The notes: generated by a model not told the origin, from the letters alone. Positions 17,135 through 27,654 are shown, numbered from the stretch's first letter. The stretch: 28,393 bases of DNA from Chara braunii (GCA_003427395.1 BFEA01000219.1:2024623-2053015), one strand, 5' to 3'. Numbers and translations: made by a program.

Positions 17135-17974
17135 ACGATCAATGGATGGATTCTGCCCATGGGATGGTTGAATGATATGACTCGTTGTTTTTCTTTTTGC
17201 TCGTCCTTACAATATCTGAGGTATGAGTAGGCCATGATGCGATGTCACTCTGCATAATCCAGGGATGTTGTTGGGTTGCGGGATCACTGAATGGTTAGAT
17301 GATTATTTATACCACGTGGCGATTTTGCACGCATGACTGAAACCTCAGTTTTGCACGAAAATCAGCCAACAGGCCCGTGTACGATTGAACCCCTCGTGTG
17401 TGCATGTGTAAGTGTGATCTGATCAACGAGGCCTAAACGTGTTCACACGCGGGCGATTCGCGATCACTGATGAAGTTGGCACCTCCAGTATTGGGATAAG
17501 TGCGAAATCTTCCCTCGTGCGTGAATTTGAGCCGGTAGGAATTTCCGCCACCATACCTGGAAATTCCCTTGTCAATCGAAGCACGATCCGATGCGTGCGG
17601 AGGGTTTCCACTACGCTTCAGCTAGCGATCCGTTGGAATGACAAGATGTCGTACATCACGGACCAAGAGAGATTGCAGGATCCAGAGTACCGAGAATACT
17701 GAGAGGGAGAACAACTTAGGCTGCGGGGGAATTTGACAAATCTGGAATTCCCCTGTCTAACCGAGAACGACGGACTGTGTGCCAGGGACTTTCACCGCAC
17801 CATAACCAACGACCCGAGGGGCCCCGACTACCCGACTACTTATAACACGCAATATTTCATATCCCCCGGCTTCGTCGTTATCGCTACTAATTTCCCTCCC
17901 TTCCATCTCCTCCTCCCATACCACCAACTCACGGTGGTACCATGGAATTCCATAGCCCCGTACTGGCCCCACAC

Positions 17975-17975
17975 N
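17975..17975. other. Single N (assembly gap marker)
   Basis: An N between CCCCACAC and CCGCGCAG. The sequence on the two sides may not be truly adjacent, so the LTR structure across it should be treated with care. Confidence 0.9.
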
Positions 17976-18391
17976 CCGCGCAGAAATTGCAGACGGCGCG
18001 ACAACCGCCGAGCCTCTGGAATTACGGAGCCTAACCATAACGTGCGACATCAATCACCACGTGTCCACACTCGGAGGTGTGGCCCACAGGAATCACAACC
18101 CTCTCGAATGAACCTCTCCCAAACCGCCATCACTGGAACGGGCGGATCGAACGACACAAGAAGCACCGCGCATGCCATCTGCCTTATGTTGCACGACCTC
18201 GACCGCCATCAGGCCAAAAGTAACCCATCCCTTAGCCTCATTGCACCTATGCCCATGGAACCTTGCCACAGGAGATCTCAGTTCTGACTTGGGACTCCAC
18301 CCCCAATTTCCCAAAAATCCTTGTCACACCCCTTTTCGCACTTCCAGGCCCACATCGCACTCCGGTCAGGAAGTCGTGTCGAGCGTGAGGT

Positions 18392-18404
18392 TGGTATCAG
18401 AGCC
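18392..18404 (+). other. Primer-binding site, initiator-Met tRNA type
   Basis: TGGTATCAGAGCC is the complement of the 3' end of plant initiator methionine tRNA, the usual primer for plant LTR retrotransposons. It lies about 150 bp upstream of the gag ATG and fixes the end of the 5' LTR nearby. Confidence 0.9.
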
Positions 18405-18550
18405 GGCACGTGGCAGGGTTATAGGATCCATAGGACGATAACTGAGATCAAAGCGATCTGGCTAACAGGGGGCGACCTCGACCCCGGAACGCGCATCGAC
18501 GCGACCCCGTCGTTACAAGAAGCCGGTCGGCGGCTCGACGGGCAGCCAAC

Positions 18551-19138
18551 ATGAACGCTAATCAACAAAACCCGAACCCACAACAAAACCCCAATCAACA
18601 GCTAAATCCTAATCAACCCGCACCCCGAGCGCGGGCACCTGTGACTCCACCCGATCTTTATCTGTTCGATCCTGCTCACCACCTTGTTGGAGCATGGCTG
18701 GCCACGCTCTGGGCTCATCAGTACGACGACAACGAAGCACAGATAAATATGCCCGCTCGTTTGGGGGGAGACGCTCATCAGTGGTTTAACACCTATGTAT
18801 GGGTTGATCTTCCGATATTCGAGCGAGATTTTCTGAACCGATTCAATTACATCCACCCTGAACAGACCCTTTTCATGATTAAAGATCGAGTTAAAAAAAC
18901 CCTCGAGTCCGTCACTGAGAACCGAAATCGATTCTATGGAATATTTGTAAAGACTGAGCGAGGTGAACAGGTGAGAAGAGACCTGTTTATTGATGGACTT
19001 TGCAGCCGAGCAATGAGGGCAAAACTGCGAAAACAGTTACCCCCCATCAAACACACGCTGCAACAAATCATGGCTGTCGCCGAAGAAATGAAACGAAAGT
19101 TCGCCGCGAGTTTACTAGAAGGGAGAGGATTATCCTAG
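18551..19138 (+). pseudogene. Gag, N-terminal part
   Basis: 195 codons from an ATG at 18551. An Asn/Gln/Pro-rich opening (residues 1-35) is followed by a capsid-like helical region typical of plant Ty3/Gypsy gag: LGGDAHQWFNTYVW, FERDFLNRF, then VRRDLFIDGLCSRAMRAKL and a final helix VAEEMKRKF. The region before LGGDAHQ is shorter than usual (LVGAWLATLWAHQYDDNEAQ), suggesting a small internal deletion. The frame ends at a TAG at 19136, but real coding continues from about 19120 in frame 3, so a frameshift lies near 19125. Confidence 0.75.
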
Positions 19139-19538
19139 GGAAGGAAACTCGTTCGAATTGAAGAGGGCCAAAGCTGAGCTGGCGGCATTATAGAATAAGT
19201 TTGAAAATATGGGGTTCGTGTCTGGCCCGGTCACCTATCTGGAACAAATCACCCCCAAACGACCAGCCCCGAGTATGATCCCGAGCATGCCGATCCCTGT
19301 GATGACCGCGCCCCCACCACCGACAGAAAACCCTGCACGATGGAATGAATCAACCGCCTTATTAGAACTGACCAAGACACTAGTCAATTTGATCCAGGAA
19401 AGCAAGAAAGAACAACAGGGGCACAATGCCCGAATAGAAGCAATGATGCGATCAATGCGACCGATAGCAATACGAGCCGCCCCGATGCAGCAAGGGCCGG
19501 CCCAGCACCCGCTCTCGGAGGAGCCGCTGGTAACCTGA
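19120..19538 (+). pseudogene. Gag, C-terminal part after a frameshift
   Basis: Frame 3 continues gag. EDYPREGNSFELKRAKAEL runs into a TAG at 19191-19193, which is a CAG codon with one C-to-T change in this context, and carries on as NKFENMGFVSGPVTYLEQ. The rest is Pro/Met-rich with a helix (ALLELTKTLVNLIQESKKEQ). No CCHC zinc knuckle is seen. Ends at TGA 19536-19538. The next about 180 bp are not open in a single convincing frame. Confidence 0.6.
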
Positions 19539-19720
19539 ACCCCGCAACCACGAGTCGGGGCCGCACCGGTAGCAACAACCCCGATTGCTAATGGACCGGG
19601 CGAGTAGCGGCGCTAATGGAAAAGATGGAAGGAGGCGGATGCACATTGGCTACAACGGAAGAAGTCGCTGAACTTATCCCATTGGACTAGTACGTAAACC
19701 TTGGCTACCCAGGTCTGGGA

Positions 19721-20467
19721 ATGATCGGAACAGTCAGGCCGACACCCGAACAGAGGGAAATGGCGGAGTGGCGACTGTCTTCAGGGGAAATGGAGACGAG
19801 AGGACCCACTTCCGTCATCGGGGAAATCGATGTCTTGAACATCGTTCGGGCATTAGATCATCGAATCCCTCTCCCAATCGGTCATCTATTGTCGATATCA
19901 GAACAAGCCAACGAACGCATGTTGCAACACTGCAAGGCGAATCGAAAGCGATTCGCCCTTGCTCGAACAACAAATACGAAAGGAAAGAGTCTAGCAGCAG
20001 ACGAACCCGTCACTGACACGTCAGACCCGATACGCTTGAGATTGATCCAAAAAGATGACCACTTCCTGCGGATTAAGGCGATTCCGTGGAAATCCGCAGA
20101 ATGTGACATCGAAGTATGGGGAGTCCCGTACAACGCCATCATCGATTCCGGAGCAACTGTCCTAGCCATCTCACTACGGGTAGTCGAACGGGCAGGAAGA
20201 AAGAAAGATCTGATCATGCTTACGGAAAAAGATCCACTCGTTTCAGCAGATGAAGAGAAGATTAAGACAGTAGGGCGAATGAACAACGTCGCTTTTCGAT
20301 TAGGAAAGGTGCATGCCATGGGAGACTTACGACGTTCTCTTGGGCCTGCTTGCTTTGATGGCCTTGCGAGCCAATCTGGATTTCGAGAAACAATCGATCA
20401 TCCTCCGGAATACAGGCGGGAAACCCTACAGCATACCTATGAGACTAACCCTTCGAACTACCGCTAA
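19721..20467 (+). pseudogene. Aspartic protease (retropepsin) region of pol
   Basis: 248 codons from an ATG at 19721. VPYNAIIDSGATVLAISL contains the retropepsin active-site triad Asp142-Ser-Gly. About 60 residues later, near 20315, the correct reading moves to frame 1, where YDVLLGLLALMALRANLDF gives the second conserved protease motif and runs on to about 20485 (TAG). The frame-2 tail after about residue 198 is therefore out of frame. The protease would process the Gag-Pol polyprotein; this copy is broken. Confidence 0.75.
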
Positions 20468-20556
20468 CATAGCTCCGCGGGTTTCTTAGATAATGGCGGG
20501 AACTCTCCGTGTGATCACCTGGGAAAACTCCGCGGACGATGAGCAATCATTGAATT

Positions 20557-20889
20557 ATGGAATTGGCGCAACAGCGCATCCGTTACCCTGCGCAAAGAGT
20601 CAGCGCGAAAACTTTGAGCCTGACTAGTCGGAACTTGCAGAGAACGCAGACGATGATTCTGGGAGAACCTGTACAGATCTCGCGGATGGTCGATTCTTTG
20701 GAACCCCCTAGAACCCTGTACGAAGGTATCTCTCCTCTCCTTGCACGCTACAACGACAAAAGACACTTTGCGACATTACGAGCCTCCCCGGACCCCCGAT
20801 CTCTTTTGGCACCTGTAAAAGAAACACGATTGTTACGCTTAGGAGTGGAAGCCAGCTCTTTGGAACCCCCTGAGCGCCTCGAGACTTGA
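20557..20889 (+). pseudogene. Protease-to-RT linker, open frame of unknown role
   Basis: 110 codons in frame 1 from an ATG at 20557, with two near-repeats of SLEPP (residues 48-52 and about 100-104). It probably corresponds to the connector between protease and reverse transcriptase in the intact element. No domain recognised. Confidence 0.4.
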
Positions 20890-20930
20890 TCTAATGGACT
20901 CGGGATCAAAATCGCAACGAAACCTGTGCC

Positions 20931-22568
20931 ATGGCAAGATATTCGCGACGGAGTAACCCCGGAGGAACACGTGGCCATTCGAGAGCAGAAGCCCAAATGA
21001 TGGCCACGGTATTCTCTTGGCGATCATATAACTCGTTTATTTCCACACCCCCGCCTGAAACCACTAAGCGGGTAAGTACGAAACAAATCGATGTACGGAT
21101 ATGGAATCAATCGTATGAATTGCACGTGCCCCACTACGTACCTGATGAGATCCATCACCCAATCGCGGATATTCTAAAAGAATATCAGGGAGCGATTAGC
21201 GTGACTGATATAGACATTGGACTATCGTTAGTCATACAACATGAAATTCAAACCGGAAACCATCCTCCCATCCACTGTAAACCCTACAGGTATTCCCTGG
21301 TGGAACGGAAGACAGCCCTCCAGCGGATTCGAGAGTTCGAAGCTAACGGATGGATCGAGCCCGCTTTTGGGCCATGGTCATTCCCGATAGTGTTAGTACC
21401 GAAGAAGAATGGGTCGATTCGCATCTGCATCGATTATCGCAAACTAAATGATATCACGATCAAAGATGTGTATCCCCTTCCTCGGATTGATGATCTGCTG
21501 AATGCGATTGGGTGTGCTAATTATTTTAGTAAAGTTGATATTCGTCACGACTTTCATCATATCCGGGTGAAGGAGGAGGATCGACAGAAAACAGCCTTCG
21601 TACTATTTGAAGGCACGTGGCAGTGGGTCCGGTGCCCGATGGGGATTTGTAATGCGCCTGCTACGTTTCAACGGGCTATGAACGTGACCTTCCAGAAGTT
21701 CGTCAACAAGAAGCGGCTAACTCAGGGAATGATCAACTTTTGCGTCATCGTGTACATGGACGACATTCAGGTCTACTCAGAGACCTATCATGGACACGTG
21801 CAGCACATTGAGTGGACGCTGGAAGCTCTGAGAGACACTGGGTTCAAGGTCGCGTTAGAGAAGAGTGAATTTCTCCTCTCGGAGATCTCGTTCCTGGGCT
21901 ACGTGGTGACACGGAGAGGACTGCGGGCGGATTCGAGGAAGGTCACGGCGGTGAAAGACACCCCTGTTCCCACGTCATTGACGCAGGTTCGAGCTTTTCA
22001 GGGACCGGCGTCATACTATCGTCGATTCATCAAGGGGTTCGCCCCGATTGCGCGGCCCCTAACGAACTTGTTACGAAAGGACCAGCCTCTCAGTTGGGAC
22101 GCCGAGTGCGAACAGGCCTTCGCCACCCTCAAGGACGTCGTGGCTACAACACCTATTTTGATCCGGTCGGACCCTACGAAGCAGTTCATTCTCATTACGG
22201 ACTGGCAACCGGAGGCGATTTCTGCTATCCTAGTGCAGAAAGGGAACGACGGTCGTGAACACGTCATCGAGTACGCATCTCGAACGGTGCCAGACGAACG
22301 AAAGAATGATTCGGCCCCGCAGGGCGAATGCTCTGTGGTGGTTTGGGGAGTCCTGCACTTCCATCCGTATCTTTACGGACATAAGTTTCTTCTGGTGACT
22401 GATCACGAGCCGCCGCTGGCTCTGAAGAGGCTCACTAACTACAGAGGCATGATTGGGCGTTGGGCAGTGACCCTGCAGGCCGCTGGAGTACGACTTCGAT
22501 ATCGTCCATCGGAAAACGGAGAGGCATGGAAACGCGGACGGGTGGACATGTTTGCATCGACCAGCTAA
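20931..22568 (+). pseudogene. Reverse transcriptase and RNase H of pol
   Basis: 545 codons in frame 3. Reverse transcriptase: GWIEPAFGPWSFPIVLVPKK; the first catalytic Asp203 in FSKVDIRHDFHHIRV; FGTW-like and CPMGICNAPATFQRAMN; the YMDD box at residues 275-278 (21753-21764); FLGYVVTRRGL; and the thumb/connection with PLTNLLRKDQPLSWD. RNase H begins with ILITDWQPEAISAIL (Asp424, where D-A-S-x-x-G is usual) and LLVTDHEPPLALK. After about 22485 the correct reading shifts to frame 1 (EYDFDIVHRKTERHGNADG), so the last about 25 codons of this frame are wrong. The chain of catalytic Asp residues in RT is intact; the RNase H TDWQ is atypical. Confidence 0.85.
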
Positions 22569-22836
22569 GGTTCCAGGAGGCGAAAAGAAATCATCACGTG
22601 GAAGGAACCGGAATCAACGAACGGACCCAAGTACGGACAAGTGGCAGTTCTCCCACGTGGCAAGAAGCAGGCCCGTGGCAATGGGTGACGGAGGTAATCT
22701 TGCAACTCCTCTCTCTCCCCTCTCGTCCTCATCCCTTTTTTCTCTACTAGATATTTTTTTTATTTTTGCGAAGCGATTTCACACGTTTACTCTGTCCCTA
22801 TGCATCCTAGTGGGGAAGGTTATGTCGAATGGGTAG
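22487..22836 (+). pseudogene. RNase H end and spacer after a frameshift
   Basis: Frame 1 gives the normal end of Gypsy RNase H (EYDFDIVHRKTERHGNADG, the usual 'HGNADgLSR'-type end) and a basic spacer. It then enters a pyrimidine-rich stretch (about 22700-22800) with TTTTTTCTCTACTAG and ATGCATCCTAG, both acceptor-like. The stretch may be an intron or a decayed insertion before the integrase part. Confidence 0.55.
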
Positions 22837-23531
22837 ACTATCGACAGTGTGTCACAAGATCCCATGGCTCTTGCCTTCAGTATCGAAATGGCAACAAGCC
22901 TTGGTTGTGCCCCTTGTGTCGGGTCGATAAGATCCCGACCGAGGCTCGATTTCTCGACGCTACGTCAAAAGGGTTAGAAAAGACCCGAAAATTTAGAAGG
23001 GTCGAGGTATGGACGAATATTGCTTTAATCGCCACCTTGGTAGGTAACCCCCTCCAGGACTTCACTAAGGAGGATCGGAGGAGGGCCAATGAAAGGGCTC
23101 GGGCCTATCGCTGGAACGAGGGTCGGTTAGAAAAACGGAAGACAGATGGTAGTGGGATTTGGATGGTAGTGCCGCACCCGTTCATGAGGTATGACTGTGT
23201 TAAGACGACGCATGAGGAAACTGCAGCCCATTTTGTCGTCCGAATTACGGAGGCGGCAATCGACAAAAATGAGTGGTATTGGTCAAATATTCGCGACGAT
23301 GTTAAATTCATCGTCCAGAATTGTCAGGTCTGCGCTGCTGACAAGGTGCCGATTCAGTTGCCGAGATCGATAGTGTCGACGATGGTTAAAAGGCCATTTT
23401 TGAGGGTTAGTATGGATACTACCGATATTGTGGTGCCCCCTGGACCGAATAGCAATGAATATTCAATCCTACTGGTATTCGTAGACCACTTTTCAAAATG
23501 GATCGAGGCATATCCGTGTTGTACGCGATAG
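22800..23531 (+). pseudogene. Integrase N-terminal part, with a Cys-rich leader
   Basis: 243 codons in frame 3 from an ATG at 22800 to the TAG at 23529. A Cys/His-rich stretch resembling the second half of a PHD finger comes first (QCVTRSHGSCLQY, then PWLCPLCRV). The integrase zinc-binding HHCC is His138, His144, Cys175, Cys178 (H-x5-H, C-x2-C). The first catalytic Asp is in VSMDTTDIV (Asp206 or Asp209), followed by YSILLVFVDHFSKWIEAYP. The stop is in frame with the next segment: the codon reads TAG where CAG would keep the frame. Confidence 0.8.
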
Positions 23532-24404
23532 GCGTCTGAAATCGCGCGATACGTCAACCGTTTTCTCAGAATGCACCAGGATACAAAGGAGATCCTGACC
23601 GATAATGGGGCGGAATTTAGAGGGGAAGTTTTGAGGAATCTGGTCATACATGGCGTCGCCATTCGGAACACTATTCCCCACATGTCACAGTCTAACGAGC
23701 TAGTGGAAAACGCGAATCGAGTGATAAAGACTGCACTGCGACGAAATATCGCGGCACGGGACCCGGGACCCTGGCCCGATATCGTAGATCACATCCTCGC
23801 AGTCCATCGGGGTACGCCTCATGAATCGTCGGGTCTAACCCTCTTTCAATTACGAACCAATAGTGTGGCTTGTGTTTCGATACCGAGCCTCCCAGACGAA
23901 TCTTCGTTGAACCGATGGCCCACAAGGGCCACGGTTCGGGACAAGGCCAAGCGACACCTAGAGCTGATGGAGCGGTCCCTTCCCCGATTAGCCCGAAAAC
24001 GCCAGCGGATGACTGAGTTGGCCCAAGGCCGACAAGTCCGTAGCTACGAGGCCCGAAGTGGGAATGCGGGACCACGACCCCAGTATCAGTTACAGGACAT
24101 CGTGCAGGTGAGGAAATGTGCTCGCCAGGGTAAGCTAGCGCCACGATTCTTCGGGCGATTTCGCATGGTTGAACTCGGTCCGAACGGAGTGAACACGGTG
24201 CGGCTCGTACCCGAGGTCTCCGACAGCCAATCAGCTCGCCCGATCACTCGCCACGTGTACTATCTACAGCCTCTCCCTTCCTCTGCATCTCCACCGTCGT
24301 CCGCCCCCTCCTCCAGTACGGGGGAGGACGACGCCTGCTTATCGCCCTCTCCTTCTCTGTCTCGCTCCCCTACAGACACTCTGTCCTCGTCGCCATCGCC
24401 ATGA
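23532..24404 (+). pseudogene. Integrase catalytic core and C-terminus
   Basis: Continues in frame 3 after the TAG at 23529. The first ATG in this segment is at 23571. The second catalytic Asp lies in LTDNGAEFRGEVL (23601) and the Glu in ELVENANRVIK (23706), 35 residues apart, which is the D35E spacing. The C-terminus has a GPY/F-like module (DIVQVRKCARQGKLAPRFFGRFRMVELGPNGVNTVRLV), then a Ser/Pro-rich end. No chromodomain. The stop TGA (24402-24404) overlaps the ATG of the next open frame as ATGA. Confidence 0.85.
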
Positions 24405-24718
24405 GTTTTTCCACCGAGCAAGTTCTTGGTGAGCACATGCTGGGGCCACGTGGCGATATTTCGGCGATCACCCAAGTCCATCATCCACGGATCAGTCCGG
24501 ATCTTCTCCGATTTGCGCAGTTCTTCAGCACCACTGGGGTGTACGCAGCGGCAGAGTTTTGTTTTGCGGCCCATAGCCAGACACTCGTGTTGGCCGAGGC
24601 ATCGGCTTATCGACGGCTTTTGGCGCCAGGATCAGCCATGTGTCTACCATCGTCGTCTTCAGCAGGGACATCAGCACGGTGGATCCTACAAGGCATACGA
24701 CCATCCGGACCTCGCTAA
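24401..24718 (+). pseudogene. Accessory open frame after pol, first part
   Basis: ATG at 24401 overlaps the pol stop by ATGA. The reading MSFSTEQVLGEHMLGPRGD, then LLRFAQFFSTTGVYAAAEF and LVLAEASAYRRLL is helical and protein-like to about residue 78. After about 24636 the better reading moves to frame 1. The family is not recognised. It occupies the position of env or aORFs in other Gypsy elements but shows no signal peptide or transmembrane segment. Confidence 0.45.
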
Positions 24719-24882
24719 GGGAGTGGGGTGAACAGTTAGCACAGGTGTGGAGTCGATGGCTTGCGGGGCACGACGACAACCTCGTCGTCACCAACAACAT
24801 CGACGTCGGCGGGCTCCGCACGTTCCGACACGAGCCGGCGGTAGCGTTGCCGGAGCTCGTCCCTTTTTTGCGCCCTCAATGA
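24640..24882 (+). pseudogene. Accessory open frame, second part after a frameshift
   Basis: Frame 1 continues in protein-like fashion with STIVVFSRDISTVDPTRHT, LREWGEQLAQVWSRWLAGHD and TFRHEPAVALPELVPFLRPQ, ending in TGA at 24880-24882. A pyrimidine-rich stretch follows (about 24895-24975) ending in TGTATCCAG, so an intron could lead to the next part at about 24977. Function unknown. Confidence 0.4.
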
Positions 24883-24976
24883 ACCGGTCTCAGTTGTCAA
24901 CCTTTGCCCTCCCCTCTCTCTTCCCCACTTTCTGGCAGTCTGCTCTCCATCCCCGTCTTTCTCTCTGTATCCAGCC

Positions 24977-25205
24977 ACTCGCCGTTCCTCTCATCGAGCA
25001 GAGACTTTGGGAGTTGTGGTGTGAGCGGTACCTCGCTCTTTCGTTGTGCCTGGTGGAAGTGGAGCTGACGTGGACGCGGGATAGTGACCATCGCATCGCG
25101 AGAGAGAGCGTGGAGCTGCTAATCATCCAGGCTGGAGAACGGAGGTCGAAGGGGATCTCCTCGGGTTCGTTTTCGGAGCAGTGGAACCCAGCCATCAGCA
25201 ATTGA
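24977..25205 (+). pseudogene. Accessory open frame, third part
   Basis: Frame 3 reads LIEQRLWELWCERYLALSLC, VEVELTWTRDSDHRIARESV and ELLIIQAGERRSKG, ending at TGA 25203-25205. Near 25130-25160 the continuation moves to frame 2 (GDLLGFVFGAVEPSHQQLIV), so another frameshift is likely. No known domain. Confidence 0.35.
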
Positions 25206-25858
25206 TTGTGTGGGAGCTCTCGGTCCCCTTTGTGCAGCTTATCGATGATCTCCCCCTCGATATCATATCGCAGTGCGACGAAAGCCCGGTGCCACACGTC
25301 CTCCCGCGAAGGTTGACGCCATATCTGCAGTGGTCGGCCTGCTTGGAGGAGCGGGGAGGAGGTGGCAGTGATCCGTCGCGATCAGAATACCTCAATCCCG
25401 AGGGGATAATGGACATCTTCTTCTTCCAGCCCCGGGCGGTGTCGGAAGACGAAGTGATAGCGGTAGAGGAGGAAGAAGAAGAGGACGAGGAGGAAGAAAC
25501 CCCGGAGGAAGGAAGCTACAACGAGCACAGCGAAGAGGAGTCGGGCAGCGAAGAAGAAGAAGAAGAGGAACAAGAAGAGGAAGAGGAGGAGTCTGAGTGG
25601 GATAGTCTGGGTGAGGAGGTGGACCGCGCGGAGGTCCAGGAAGAAGATCCCGAGGTGGTAGCATGGTGGAGAGAAGAAATCGCGGTCGGGAAGCAGCCGC
25701 AAGAGTACGCGAGCGGCGTGGATCTGCCGATCCCGAACGACCCGACCAAGGATCCCAAGCCGCCCAAGAACGACGATGGGGACCTACTGCCGAGACTTCG
25801 AGCGCACCGCCGCGGAGACAACGGAGCCGATCCCCCTCCCCACCCCCCCGTCCCCTAG
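25155..25858 (+). pseudogene. Accessory protein end with acid-rich region
   Basis: Frame 2 open to TAG at 25856-25858. A folded-looking part (WELSVPFVQLIDDLPLDIIS; PRRLTPYLQWSACLEE) is followed by a strongly acidic region (about 25450-25660; almost all Glu/Asp with Ser), then PEVVAWWREEIAVGKQPQEY and a Pro-rich end. Acid-rich nuclear-protein-like tails suggest a chromatin or histone interaction, but this is inference. The acid region is GA-rich and can expand like a microsatellite; minus-strand frames across it are shadows. Confidence 0.4.
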
Positions 25859-25873
25859 TTCGCACACGTACCG

Positions 25874-26410
25874 ATGCGGGGCATCGGGCTTCGTCCCCGG
25901 TCGTTTTCCCGTCGTCCCCTTGATTACCTCACCCTTCACCAGATCACCATCCCGATCTCCTTCCCCCACAACTCCTTCCCCACCGACACCTTTCGTCACT
26001 TCTACGCTACCCGCCTCACTGTCACAGTACACCCCCACCCCTCTACTCGCCGTACTCGGTGTGCCACCCCTGTCTTTTGCCTCCACGTCCTTCTCTTTAG
26101 TGCCGCGTGGCGCGGCGACAATATAATCGAGGTCTATTGCACGATCACGGGGACTATCCCCGCGTGCGAAGACCACGATCGGTTCTGCTCGGCCCTCGTC
26201 CGCACCTTCGCAACCCTCTACCTCGACTATCTCGCGTCTCTCCCCCACAGTGGTACCCGTTTCCCTCGATTCCATCGAATCATCCGCTACCAGGAGCTTC
26301 CGGTAATGGTAGCAGGGATGGAACGCTTCCTACCCCCGCTTCCAACCAACCCCCCCCCTCCCCATGCCCCCATGTACGGCCTTCCCTTTCCTCTTCCCGC
26401 TGGTCACTGA
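25874..26410 (+). pseudogene. Open frame of unknown function before the 3' LTR
   Basis: 178 codons ending in TGA at 26408-26410. The first about 75 codons are pyrimidine-rich and may be intron or leader. From about 26106 the reading is more protein-like (EVYCTITGTIPACEDHDRF; LVRTFATLYLDYLASLPH; IIRYQELPVMVAGMERFL), then Pro-rich. It may be the last exon of the accessory region. Not recognised. Confidence 0.3.
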
Positions 26411-26570
26411 TGCACAGTTGCATGGCACGTGTCACGGCAATGACCCAAATGATCTCCTCCTTTGAAAGAAGAGAGCCCTTTCTGAGGAACTTGTAGGATA
26501 GAGCCTACGTATGCCACCCTGAATGACTTCCACACTCTTATCGTACGGTAAGTGGCAACGAAGAGAGCTC

Positions 26571-26603
26571 CACGTGTCGATCGATTAGAGTGATCGACAC
26601 GTG
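26571..26603. repeat. 12-bp perfect inverted repeat
   Basis: CACGTGTCGATC and GATCGACACGTG separated by 9 bp. It lies between the accessory region and the 3' LTR. It could be a protein-binding site (each arm holds a CACGTG E-box/G-box core) or an RNA hairpin. Confidence 0.6.
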
Positions 26604-27226
26604 TCATGATGACGTAGCAAGCAGAAGCTTGCTTAAGATTGGAACCCCCTGGGTGTCACATATGTGACAAACCAATTCCTGTTCGGCGTGATTTTCGGTG
26701 CGACAACAATGAGGGGTCTTGAACTGGGAAGGTTGGGCCAATTATGGGAAATGGGATCCAACGGGAAAATTGCATCGGTGTCCTTGTTTGTTCTTCTTTT
26801 TACGTCGCTTCTTTCGAATGGCTAAGGCCAGAGCTGCGCAAGTCCCGGGATGGTTGATTGAGTGGCTGGCGCGCCGACTGGGGCGCAATTAAAAATGGTT
26901 GACGTCTTTTCTTTCTGCTGTCGGGTTTTCGGCACGGTGATCGCGCGGGAGTTTTGCTTCTTTCTTTTTAAATTTCGTTTTCGAATCTTGTCGATCCCTC
27001 GATGGGTCTCTGAATTTCGGACTTTCTTTTCGGGATTTGTGCTTTATTAAAGTTCTTTTTGCATTTTTGCATTAGATAGGAATTTAGGAATTTAGGAATT
27101 TAGGAATTCGGAATTTCTTTTGTCGCGCGGTGCTTTTTGCTCACGTGTTTCTTTTTGCGGCTGCAACGGAGCTCTGATTAGTCGGCGCCCTTAATCTTGC
27201 CTGCAGTGTCGTACCCCCGTTCACCG

Positions 27227-27305
27227 TTCACGGAGTTTGTGAACGGAGCCGGTCATAGAGTTCACGGAGTTCACGACAGGGGAGTTCATGGAGTTCACGG
27301 AGAGC
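27227..27305. repeat. GTTCACGGA-type minisatellite
   Basis: Repeated GTTCACGGAGTT units, some inverted as GTGAACGG, directly after CCCGTTCACCGTTCACGG. Related GTTCAC/GTGAAC motifs recur at 27638-27725. Confidence 0.6.
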
Positions 27306-27637
27306 GGTATTTTTTTTTACTTTTTTTTTTTGGCTGGGTGGGTATGTTTTATTTTTTATAGGAAGGTGGGGGACATTGAAGAGTAACTCCCTATAAGTTT
27401 TTCCAAAAAAAAAAATCACGAATAATATTTTTTTTTAATTAAAAACGAAAGAAAATAAAATCAACTAGCCACAATAAGCATTTTCTTTTGCTATTTTGTA
27501 GATCATTTCGATTTTTTTTTTTTTTTCAATGTCACCACGCTATGGGCTTGAGGCGAATGTGCTAGGGGGAGCCCAAAAGAAAGAAAGAAAGGAAAAAAAA
27601 AAAAAAAAAAAAAGACACCACTCTTTAGTAGGTCGGC

Positions 27638-27654
27638 CCGTTCACTGTGAACGG
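27638..27654. repeat. 17-bp perfect palindrome CCGTTCACTGTGAACGG
   Basis: 8-bp arms around one central base, with further copies of CGTTCAC and GTGAACGG up to 27725. With the minisatellite at 27227 this could mark the two ends of a nested foldback element. Confidence 0.7.

Larger units (their letters stand above)
15882..18391 (+). repeat. 5' LTR, with an internal assembly artefact
   Basis: The start is set by homology to the 3' copy. Both begin TG and share TGTGAC-AACCAATTCCTG, GGGAAATGGGATCCAAC, TTGTTCTTCTTTTTACGTCG, TTTTCGGCACGGTGATCGCG, CTATAAATTTCGG, TACCTCTCTTAAAAAGG and GGGGCTACGACGGACTGTAG. The right end is placed next to the PBS, but no clear terminal CA is visible there. Homology to the 3' copy can be followed only to 16649. 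Positions 16751-16964 are artefactual and there is another N at 17975, so the real length is uncertain (about 2.3 kb after removing the artefact). Minus-strand and plus-strand open frames inside are not genes. Confidence 0.7.

Noticed and set aside
18392-18404. Possible tRNA gene because of the tRNA-like sequence
   Set aside because: Only the 13-base complement of the tRNA 3' end is present, with no cloverleaf; it is a primer-binding site.
25382-25865. Minus-strand Leu/Phe- or Ser/Pro-rich open frames
   Set aside because: They are the complement of the Glu-rich (GA-rich) coding stretch of the accessory region.
24401-26410. Envelope gene of a retrovirus-like element
   Set aside because: No signal peptide, transmembrane segment or fusion-type motif is visible, and the protein is rich in acidic residues instead.
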